From positions 248,001 through 312,000 of the forward strand of contig NZ_CABPST010000002.1 in assembly GCF_902459805.1 (NCBI RefSeq): 64,000 nt of DNA, read 5' to 3'. The notes beneath the pieces are model-generated. The model worked only from the letters and a program-made list of their open reading frames with translations. It was not told the origin of the DNA and searched no databases. Shown here one piece after another: positions 57,586 through 64,000 of this stretch. This stretch comes from Pandoraea bronchicola. Lineage in GTDB: Bacteria; Pseudomonadota; Gammaproteobacteria; Burkholderiales; Burkholderiaceae. The number at the start of each line of letters is the position of its first letter. The stretch's first letter is position 1. A program made the translations under genes and the position numbers.

Positions 57586-58182
57586 TCAATCGCAGTGATG
57601 ATCGCCGTTGAGTGCCTGACGCCCGGCGGCCAACAACGCTTCAGACAGCGCCGGGTCGGCGCTCGCGACGGCGCGCGCCAATACGAGCGTGCCGACCATC
57701 TGCGCGAAGCGTGCCATCGCGGCCTGCGTCGCCTGCGCCGGACTCACGCCCTGCTCGACACCCGCCGCCGTCATTCGTCCAATCACATCCGACAGCCCTT
57801 TCGCGTAGCACGCTTGCGCTTCGTCGCCAATCCGAGGCGCATCGCCTGCAAATCCCGCCACCGGGCACCCGCAGGCGACATCGTCCCGATGGGCCGATGA
57901 CAGATACTTTTCGACGCTCGCCTCGGGTGACAGCGCCGCCTCCCGTATAGCATCGCCGCCAGCCATCGCCTTTTCGCCAGCCGCCACCGCGCGCGCCATC
58001 ACGGCCGCGACGAGCGCGTCCTTCGACTTGAAGTGATTGTAGAAGCCGCCCTGCGTAAAGCCAGCCGCCTTCATCAGCGCCGTCAGTCCCACCGCATCCA
58101 CGCCATGCTCGCGAAACAACCGCTCGGCCGCCCCGACAATCGCCTCGCGGTTTTCCGCAGCCTGCTCTCTGGAAATGCCCAT
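57586..58182 (-). CDS. TetR family transcriptional regulator
   Basis: A 198-residue repressor. The DNA-binding domain is at residues 10-56 (GFTQGGFYNHFKSKDALVAAVM). A cysteine-containing segment DDVACGCPVAGFAGDAPR lies in the ligand domain; related regulators share it. The ATG follows AAGGAG by six bases. It is divergent from an SDR gene, and a nearly perfect 28-bp palindrome lies between them. Control of both genes from that site is a strong inference. Confidence 0.93.
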   Translation of the reverse strand: MGISREQAAENREAIVGAAERLFREHGVDAVGLTALMKAAGFTQGGFYNHFKSKDALVAAVMARAVAAGEKAMAGGDAIREAALSPEASVEKYLSSAHRDDVACGCPVAGFAGDAPRIGDEAQACYAKGLSDVIGRMTAAGVEQGVSPAQATQAAMARFAQMVGTLVLARAVASADPALSEALLAAGRQALNGDHHCD

Positions 58183-58235
58183 CTCCTGCTCCTTCCGTCC
58201 ACTTGCGCCATCGCGCCTATCGCCGTCATCGAAAA

Positions 58236-58259
58236 AGACAATGTCGATCACCATTGACA
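58236..58259. promoter_or_regulatory. weaker second copy of the TetR operator
   Basis: This 24-bp element (AGACAATG-TCGATCAC-CATTGACA) shares GACAATG, GATCAC and CATTGNCA with the strong site at 58293. It is symmetric at 8 of 12 positions. It lies 54 bases before the TetR start and may be a secondary site for autoregulation. Confidence 0.5.
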
Positions 58260-58292
58260 AATCAGCACCCGGCTGGCCACAATGCATCACCC

Positions 58293-58320
58293 CATGACAA
58301 TGGTGATCACAATTGTCATG
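58293..58320. promoter_or_regulatory. 28-bp near-perfect palindrome, probable TetR operator
   Basis: Arms CATGACAAT and ATTGTCATG are perfect. Including the centre, 26 of 28 positions are symmetric, around TGATCA. It lies 68 bases before the SDR start and 111 before the TetR start, in the expected place for divergent repression. Confidence 0.8.
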
Positions 58321-58387
58321 CAGTATAGCCCAAACCGGATGCCAGCCCTATGACTGGCGCGGTTCCCAATCCTGCTGGAGTGCAGAA

Positions 58388-59104
58388 ATGAAGATCAAGG
58401 ATGCCGTCGTGTTTGTCACCGGTGCCAACCGTGGCCTGGGACTGGAGTTTGCGAAACAGGCGCTCGAACGTGGCGCGAAGAAGGTGTACGCGGGCTCGCG
58501 CGATCCGTCCAAGGTGACGTTGCCGGGCGTCATTCCGGTCAAGCTGGATGTCACCAACCCGGCAGACGTGGCGGCCGCGGCAGCGCTGGCCGCAGACGTC
58601 ACGCTGCTCATCAACAACGCCGGCATTGCACGCCCTACCGAAGGTCTGACCCGCCCCGGCTCGGCCGAATTGTTGCGCGAGACGCTGGAGACGAACCTGT
58701 TCGGCGTGCTCGCCATGTCTCAGGCGTTCGCCGGCCCCCTGGGACGCAATGGCGGCGGCGCCTTGCTCAATGTGCTGTCGATTGTGAGCTGGATCAGTTC
58801 GAGCGTGATTTCCGAGTACGCGATTACCAAGTCGGCTGCGTGGTCGCTGACGAATGGGCTGCGTCAGGAACTGCGCGAGCAGCACACACAGGTGGTCGGC
58901 CTGCATGCGGGTTATATCGATACCGACCTCACGCGGAGCTTCGACGTGGAGAAGACCGCGCCGTCCGATGTGGTGCGCCAGGCCTACGACGCCATCGAAG
59001 CCGGCGAAGCGGAAGTGTCTGTGGACGAAGGCACGCGTCAGGTCAAGCAAGCCCTGTCGCACGGCGTCTATCTGCTGGACCCGGCGGCGCGCACGCCGTC
59101 GTGA
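58388..59104 (+). CDS. SDR family oxidoreductase (TetR-controlled)
   Basis: A 238-residue short-chain dehydrogenase. It begins MKIKDAVVFVTGANRGLGLEFA and shows NNAG. The catalytic serine is in LSIVSWISS and the Tyr-X3-Lys in SEYAITKSA, so the active site is complete. A TGGAG ribosome site precedes the ATG. It is divergent from the TetR gene across the palindromic operator and ends at a long hairpin. The TetR-SDR pair resembles inducible detoxification modules; the inducer is unknown. Confidence 0.92.
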   Translation: MKIKDAVVFVTGANRGLGLEFAKQALERGAKKVYAGSRDPSKVTLPGVIPVKLDVTNPADVAAAAALAADVTLLINNAGIARPTEGLTRPGSAELLRETLETNLFGVLAMSQAFAGPLGRNGGGALLNVLSIVSWISSSVISEYAITKSAAWSLTNGLRQELREQHTQVVGLHAGYIDTDLTRSFDVEKTAPSDVVRQAYDAIEAGEAEVSVDEGTRQVKQALSHGVYLLDPAARTPS

Positions 59105-59125
59105 GCCAACGGCATGCCAAATGCG

Positions 59126-59165
59126 ACAACGCCGCGACACCCCTTGGGGCCTCGCGGCGTTTGTC
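59126..59165. terminator. long hairpin between the convergent SDR and rdgC genes
   Basis: Outer arms ACAACGCCGCGA and TCGCGGCGTTTGT (one bulge) enclose an inner CCCC/GGGG stem. It can fold on both strands. It merges into a 9-bp repeat on its right side. Confidence 0.6.
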
Positions 59166-59197
59166 CGGCGTGTCCGGCGTGACTGGCGTGACTGGCG
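59162..59197 (+). repeat. imperfect 9-bp tandem repeat, four copies
   Basis: TGTCCGGCG twice, then TGACTGGCG twice, without gaps. It lies in the 121-bp gap between the SDR stop and the rdgC stop. Confidence 0.85.
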
Positions 59198-59225
59198 CGA
59201 TGGTGACTGACGAACGCGCGTCGCG

Positions 59226-60140
59226 TCAGGCGGCCTTGTCCATCTGACGCTCACCGCCGACGGCTTCGATCAGGTCGTCGAGCATGCGGGCGAGTTCGCC
59301 GGTCATGAGTGCGACGTCGGCGTCGAACTTCTCGGCCTCACCTTCGGCCGTCGGGTCGGCGGCGTCCTTGATGATGTCGAGCGGTGTCACGCGTTTGATG
59401 ACGAAAGCGTCGGTCAGCACGAACGAGATGCGATCGTTCCAGGTCATCGCGAGCTTGGTGCAGCGCTTGCCCGCTTCGATATGCTGACGCACATCCGCGC
59501 CGTCGAGCGGGTGACGCACGTAGCGCACGGCCGCCTTCTCGTCGGTGTTCGAGCGCAGTTCCACGTCCTGATCGACGGTGAAGCCGCCCGGCGCCTCGTT
59601 GCCGGCGAGCCACGACGTCATCACCGAAACCGGGGCCTCGTTGAGTTCCACGTTCTCGAGCGTGATGTCGAGCGTCTTGAGGAGCAGGCTGCGCACTTCA
59701 TCGGCCTTGGCCGGCGACGCAGCATCGATCACCAGCCAGCGATTGACCGGGTCGATCCACACACGCGTGTCGCGGCGGATGCCGAAGGCACGCGGCAGCA
59801 GCTCGTCGGTCACTTGCTCCTTGAGTTCCTTCATCTGCTTGCGGCCGGGCTTGAAGCCTTGCTGCTCTTCCAGCTCGACCGCCTTGGCACGCGTGACCTG
59901 ATTCACGACCGTCGACGGCAACAGCTTCTTCTCGGCGCGATAGGCCAGCAGGAACTGCCGATTGATGCTGTGCACGAGTTCGCCGCCATCACGCGGCGGC
60001 GCCCAGCCTTGCACCTGCATTTCGAGGCTGCCGCCCTCGCGGAAGGCGTGCTTCTCGAGCGCCTCTTCCATTTGCGCGACGCTCATGGACCAACCGGCAG
60101 GAATTCGGTGCAACTGAAGATTCTTGAACCACATCGGCAT
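59226..60140 (-). CDS. rdgC: recombination-associated protein RdgC
   Basis: Ring-forming DNA-binding protein that limits RecA activity. The 304-residue protein begins [13 protein letters not shown], close to the E. coli start, and carries the family segments [27 protein letters not shown] and [19 protein letters not shown]. The ATG two codons downstream is an alternative. It is the last gene of the minus-strand run ABC-DUF1854-rdgC, 71 bp after the DUF1854 gene, though the functional link is not obvious. Confidence 0.96.
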   Translation of the reverse strand: MPMWFKNLQLHRIPAGWSMSVAQMEEALEKHAFREGGSLEMQVQGWAPPRDGGELVHSINRQFLLAYRAEKKLLPSTVVNQVTRAKAVELEEQQGFKPGRKQMKELKEQVTDELLPRAFGIRRDTRVWIDPVNRWLVIDAASPAKADEVRSLLLKTLDITLENVELNEAPVSVMTSWLAGNEAPGGFTVDQDVELRSNTDEKAAVRYVRHPLDGADVRQHIEAGKRCTKLAMTWNDRISFVLTDAFVIKRVTPLDIIKDAADPTAEGEAEKFDADVALMTGELARMLDDLIEAVGGERQMDKAA

Positions 60141-60211
60141 CACCGCAAAAAGCAAAACCGTGATTTTACCAGTGCCGCGAGGTCCGGCGAAGCTAGATGA
60201 CACGAATCATG

Positions 60212-60679
60212 TCAGAGGAAGCGATCGAGAATCTTCCGGCTGGGCTTGTCGAGCTTGCCCGTGTCGCGAATCAGGAAGTGAATGCCATGACTGTCGGTGA
60301 TGAGCAGCGTCTGGCCGCCAAGACGCCGGATGTCTTCCTCACCGCGCAGGACGAACGACGCCTCGCCCCGGTTCGTCTCGACGGTCCAGGTGCTCGGCGT
60401 GGCGTACGTCGACACGCCCAAGATGCGCTGCACCTCGGGCATGAATTCACGTGCGGCGAGTTCTTCACGCAACAGGGTGTGCATGGCGGCGGGCAGCACG
60501 TCGAGCGAATCGAGCCAAACCAGCTCGCGCCCGTCCGTGCTCACGAGCGCGAGGCCCTCGTCCGGCGCGGCAATCGGAAACGCGCGCACGGGCACCACCC
60601 CTTCGTGGGCGATGCCGGCCGCATCCGTCAACACCAGACGTCCGAAGGCGTTGCGCGACAAAGTGAAATCGATCTGCAT
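60212..60679 (-). CDS. DUF1854 family protein (cyanophycin-locus associated)
   Basis: A 155-residue soluble protein that I match to DUF1854, a family repeatedly found next to cyanophycin synthetase and an ABC transporter. Visible segments are GRLVLTDAAGIAHEGVVPVRAFPIAAPDEGLALVS and REFMPEVQRILGVSTYATPSTWTVETNRGEASF. There are no membrane helices or catalytic motifs. It starts 18 bases after the ABC gene stop, so the two are co-transcribed. Its biochemical role is unknown. Confidence 0.85.
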   Translation of the reverse strand: MQIDFTLSRNAFGRLVLTDAAGIAHEGVVPVRAFPIAAPDEGLALVSTDGRELVWLDSLDVLPAAMHTLLREELAAREFMPEVQRILGVSTYATPSTWTVETNRGEASFVLRGEEDIRRLGGQTLLITDSHGIHFLIRDTGKLDKPSRKILDRFL

Positions 60680-60697
60680 GAGTGTCTTCGCGAGCGT

Positions 60698-63136
60698 TCA
60701 GTTGACGGATAGCGGCTGGGCCGGGGCAGCGATCAGCGCGGCGACAGTGGCGCCCACTTCGGCCGACTCGACCACGGCGTCGATATCCGTATCGACATTG
60801 CGCTGCTGCGCCTGATAGAGCTTGTAGTACGCGCCTTCCCGGGCGATCAGTTCGTCGTGATTACCGACCTCGACGATCTTTCCGCGATCGAGCACCACGA
60901 GCCGGTCGGCCTTGCGCAGCGTCGACAAGCGGTGCGCGATGGCGATGGTCGTGCGGCCCTTGACGAGGTTGTCGAGCGCCTTCTGAATTTCCTTCTCGGT
61001 GGCCGTGTCGACTGAAGACGTCGCCTCGTCGAGAATCAGGATACGCGGGTCGATCAGCAGCGCACGGGCAATGGAAATGCGTTGACGCTCACCGCCCGAG
61101 AGCGCCTGTCCGCGCTCGCCGACGAGCGAATCGTAGCCGTGCGGCAGTCGCAGAATAAATTCGTGGGCGTGCGCCGCGCGGGCTGCCGCCACGATCTCGG
61201 CGCGCGTCGCCTCCGGCTTGCCGTACGCGATGTTGTCGGCAATCGTGCCGAAGAACAGGAACGGCTCCTGCAACACCAGACCAACGTTGCGGCGGAAGTC
61301 GGAAACCGGCAACGCACGAATGTCCACGCCGTCGATCTGGATTGGGCCTTCGGACACATCGTAGAAACGGCAGATCAGGTTGACCAGCGTGCTCTTGCCC
61401 GACCCGCTGTGCCCGACCAGGCCGATCATCTCGCCCGGCGCAATGCGCAGGTCCATGCCCCGAATCACCGAGCGGCTGCCGTAACGGAAACCAACCTCGC
61501 GCAGGTCGATGGCGCCCTTCACTTCCTTCAGATGCACCGGGTTGACCGGTTCGGGCACATTCGAGACGTGATCGAGCACGTCGAAGATGCGCTTCGCACC
61601 GGCGGCGGCCTTCTGCGTGACCGACACGATGCGGCTCATCGAATCCAGACGCGTATAGAAGCGGCTGATGTAGGTCAGGAATGCCGCAAGCACACCGACC
61701 GTGATTTCGTGCTTGGAGATCTGCCAGATGCCGAACATCCAGACCACCAGCAGGCCGACTTCGGTCAGGAACGTCACGGTCGGCGAGAACAGCGACCACA
61801 CCTTGTTCACGCGGTCGTTGACCACGAGGTTGTGACGGTTGGCTTCCTTGAAGCGCGCGACTTCGCGGTTCTCCTGCGCGAACGCCTTCACCACGCGAAT
61901 GCCCGGGATCGTATCGGCGAGCACGTTGGTGATTTCCGCCCAGATCCGGTCGACCTTCTCGAAGCCGTGACGCAAGCGGTCACGCACCAGATGAATCAAC
62001 CAGGCAATGAACGGCAGGGGCACGAGCGTGACCACGGCCAGCCACGGGTTGATCGAGACGAGAATGACCGCCGTCATGATGATCATCAGCACGTCGGTAG
62101 CAAAGTCGAGCAAGTGCAGCGAGAGGAACACGCAAATGCGGTCGCTCTCCGAGCCGATGCGCGCCATCAGGTCGCCCGTACGCTTGCCGCCAAAGTACTC
62201 GAGCGAGAGCCTCAGCAGATGCGAGTACGTTGCGGTGCGCAGGTCTGCACCGATACGCTCCGACACTTTCGCGAGCAGATACGTCCGCGCCCAGCCCAGC
62301 ACCCAGGCCACGAGCCCCGCGCCCAGCAGACCCGACAAGTACATTCCCACCAGGTGGTAATCGATAGGCTGACCGTTCTGGAACGGAATCAGCACGTTGT
62401 CCATGAGCGGCATCGTCAGATACGGCGGGATCAACGTGGCGCCCGTGGCGCACAGCGTCAGCAGGAAACCCGCCAGCAACTGGAAACGATACGGACGGGC
62501 GAAGCGCCACAAGCGCAGCAATGCCCATGTCGACGATGGGGCTTCCACCTCCGGGTTGCATTGCGGGCACGCTTCGGCGCCGGGCGGCAGTTCGGCCTGA
62601 CAGATCGGGCACGTGCCCGCCTCATCCGCCTCATGACCGGCGGCATGCCCCGCCACCCGTGCGTCGCGCTGGCGCGCGACCGTGTCCATCAGCGTCAGTG
62701 CTGCCGGGTTGTGGCCAAGCGTGTAGCGCCAATTGGCGAGCTTCTCACGGGCATCGCACAACTCCAGCGAGCCAACCCCCGCGTGATCGCTGTGCGTGAG
62801 CGACAGGTCGGCGCGATACGGCCACGATCGCCACTGCGCACCGCGGCCTTGTGCGTCGCGACGCACCTCAGACGCCATCAGCCGGCGGTCGGTGGCGACG
62901 ACCACGCCGTGCGCGAAGTGCAGTTGAGCATCCAGATCGACCGTCAGCCAGGTCAGTACGGCCTCGTCGTCGGCCAGTTGTGCGGCGACGTCCGGATACC
63001 AGGACTCGGCAGCGGCATTTCGGGCAGAAACAGATAACGCAGAAGCAGCGCCGCCGGAGGCGCCCGAAGGGCTGCTCTCGGACGATGTTGTCGGGGTGGC
63101 GGCGGAAGATGCCGCGGGAGCGGAGGTGTCGGTCAT
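60698..63136 (-). CDS. ABC transporter, fused permease and ATPase, with N-terminal zinc ribbon (cyanophycin-locus associated)
   Basis: An 812-residue half transporter. Residues 1-40 are low complexity. Residues 45-160 form a soluble domain resembling no enzyme I know. A zinc ribbon follows with CPIC (176-179) and CPQC (190-193). Six membrane helices span about 215-510. The ATPase at about 545-800 has Walker A GHSGSGKST, signature LSGGERQRISIARALL and Walker B ILILDEATSSVDT, all canonical, so a homodimer is expected. It shares a 295-bp divergent region with cphA, and DUF1854 follows. What it moves is unknown; export is likely from its type. Confidence 0.88.
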   Translation of the reverse strand: MTDTSAPAASSAATPTTSSESSPSGASGGAASALSVSARNAAAESWYPDVAAQLADDEAVLTWLTVDLDAQLHFAHGVVVATDRRLMASEVRRDAQGRGAQWRSWPYRADLSLTHSDHAGVGSLELCDAREKLANWRYTLGHNPAALTLMDTVARQRDARVAGHAAGHEADEAGTCPICQAELPPGAEACPQCNPEVEAPSSTWALLRLWRFARPYRFQLLAGFLLTLCATGATLIPPYLTMPLMDNVLIPFQNGQPIDYHLVGMYLSGLLGAGLVAWVLGWARTYLLAKVSERIGADLRTATYSHLLRLSLEYFGGKRTGDLMARIGSESDRICVFLSLHLLDFATDVLMIIMTAVILVSINPWLAVVTLVPLPFIAWLIHLVRDRLRHGFEKVDRIWAEITNVLADTIPGIRVVKAFAQENREVARFKEANRHNLVVNDRVNKVWSLFSPTVTFLTEVGLLVVWMFGIWQISKHEITVGVLAAFLTYISRFYTRLDSMSRIVSVTQKAAAGAKRIFDVLDHVSNVPEPVNPVHLKEVKGAIDLREVGFRYGSRSVIRGMDLRIAPGEMIGLVGHSGSGKSTLVNLICRFYDVSEGPIQIDGVDIRALPVSDFRRNVGLVLQEPFLFFGTIADNIAYGKPEATRAEIVAAARAAHAHEFILRLPHGYDSLVGERGQALSGGERQRISIARALLIDPRILILDEATSSVDTATEKEIQKALDNLVKGRTTIAIAHRLSTLRKADRLVVLDRGKIVEVGNHDELIAREGAYYKLYQAQQRNVDTDIDAVVESAEVGATVAALIAAPAQPLSVN

Positions 63137-63431
63137 TGCTGCGGCAGACGTGTCCTCAAGGGGCGGACATCGAGACAAACGAAGAAAAATCGGGGCGGAC
63201 TTTCCCTGTTAGTCCGCGAAATTGCCGCAAGTATAACCACAGCGATGCCTTTTGCGGCGCGGAGTTCCCCGATGACACGGTGCAGCATGGAAATATTGTT
63301 GCGACGGTCAACCGTTTACGGATTTTTACGTTAAGTAACCAGTTAACTGTAAGAGCGCGACCGGCTGTGCCGCCTGAAATCGGCCTTGCCGGCCTCTCCG
63401 AACCCAGCCCTGACGCGTGAAATAGCCTTAG

Positions 63432-64000
63432 ATGAAAAAGAAAGACATTGAGATTTTCGATGTCCTGTCGCTGCGCGGCCCGAATATGTGGACATATCGG
63501 CCGGTGCTTGAGGCATGGGTCGATATCGGCGAACTCGAGGAGTTCCCGTCCAACAAGATCCCGGGGTTCCCCGAGCGGCTGTCCGAGTGGCTGCCCTCCC
63601 TCATCGAGCACCGCTGCAGCATCGGCGAGCGCGGCGGCTTCCTCCAGCGCCTGCGTGAAGGCACGTGGCCCGGCCACATTCTCGAGCACGTCACGCTCGA
63701 GCTGCAAAACCTCGCCGGCATGCCCGGCGGTTTCGGCAAGGCACGTGAAACCCCGATCTCCGGCGTCTATAAGGTGATCGTGCGTGCCTGGCACGACGAC
63801 GTGACCCGCGCGGCGCTGTTCGCCGCCCGCGATCTGGTCATGGCGGCCATCGAAGACCGCCCCTACAACGTCGAAGCCGCCGTGGAACACCTGCGCAGCC
63901 TGGTCGACAAACATTGTCTCGGCCCGAGCACGGCGTGCATCGTCGACGCTGCCGACGACCGCGACATTCCTCATATCCGCCTGTCCGACGGCAATCTGGT
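63432..64000 (+). CDS. cphA: cyanophycin synthetase (partial, runs off window)
   Basis: Polymerises Asp and Arg into the storage peptide cyanophycin. Only the first 189 residues lie in the window. They start MKKKDIEIFDVLSLRGPNMW and continue with TWPGHILEHVTLELQNLAGMPGGFGK and ETPISGVYKVIV, the N-terminal domain typical of CphA. The ATP-grasp and Mur-ligase parts would follow to the right. It is divergent from the ABC-DUF1854 pair, which supports a shared cyanophycin function. I assign it to CphA1; the presence of a second synthetase cannot be seen. Confidence 0.94.
   Translation, partial: MKKKDIEIFDVLSLRGPNMWTYRPVLEAWVDIGELEEFPSNKIPGFPERLSEWLPSLIEHRCSIGERGGFLQRLREGTWPGHILEHVTLELQNLAGMPGGFGKARETPISGVYKVIVRAWHDDVTRAALFAARDLVMAAIEDRPYNVEAAVEHLRSLVDKHCLGPSTACIVDAADDRDIPHIRLSDGNL

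Noticed and set aside
54948-59104. The SDR/LysR/TetR block as a horizontally acquired island
   Set aside because: Base composition looks like the surroundings and there are no flanking repeats, tRNA ends or integrase genes.

Overview
The window looks like chromosomal core sequence of a high-GC betaproteobacterium of the Burkholderiales. Pandoraea or a close relative is my guess, made from protein flavour rather than any search. The evidence is the beta-type gene order tig-clpP-clpX-lon-hupB-tRNA-ppiD, the yciB-bolA-parvulin trio, minCDE, the mltG-tmk-holB-tatD block and a cyanophycin locus. I saw no insertion sequence, prophage, integrase, rRNA or CRISPR array. Almost every base is coding or sits in a short intergenic region.

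Layout. 1-6.2 kb: tatD (cut by the left edge), holB, tmk and mltG on the minus strand, divergent from ygfZ, a DUF4936 gene and an NRDE-family gene. 6.2-10.7 kb: a CurA-like oxidoreductase preceded by a 9-bp minisatellite, a PaaI-type thioesterase, a nicotinamidase and a bifunctional FadB-like beta-oxidation enzyme. 10.8-16.4 kb: a livH-M-G-F transporter operon without a binding protein, and an acyl-CoA ligase. 16.7-21.3 kb: selO, msrB, a BOF-family periplasmic protein, yciB, bolA and a periplasmic parvulin. 21.3-32.1 kb: purL, a D-amino-acid dehydrogenase, nnr, pgi, and an ybbA/tesA divergent pair. 32.1-41.2 kb: the proteostasis block of ppiD, tRNA-Asp, tRNA-Val, hupB, lon, clpX, clpP and tig.

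41.6-51.9 kb: a TetR regulator followed by a fatty-acid degradation operon (acyl-CoA dehydrogenase, FabG4-like reductase, MaoC dehydratase, thiolase, CoA ligase, DUF1571 protein). 52.0-54.0 kb: minCDE. 54.2-54.8 kb: two small orphan genes (62 and 49 codons) with unusual palindromes. 54.9-59.1 kb: three SDR genes with a LysR and a TetR regulator; the TetR has a near-perfect 28-bp operator. 59.2-64.0 kb: rdgC, then a DUF1854 gene and a zinc-ribbon ABC transporter, divergent from cyanophycin synthetase cphA, which is cut by the right edge.

Themes. Lipid and acyl-CoA catabolism recurs: FadB-like enzyme, two CoA ligases, thioesterases and the FadE operon. Protein quality control is concentrated at 32-41 kb, where lon carries a sigma-32-like promoter. 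The least understood parts are the cyanophycin-linked ABC/DUF1854 pair, the liv transporter whose LivF Walker A and LivG signature motifs are both altered, the paired TGCTGC-N3-GCAGCA palindromes near min, the small membrane protein at 54.6 kb, and the 9-bp repeat array touching the ribosome-binding region of the oxidoreductase.
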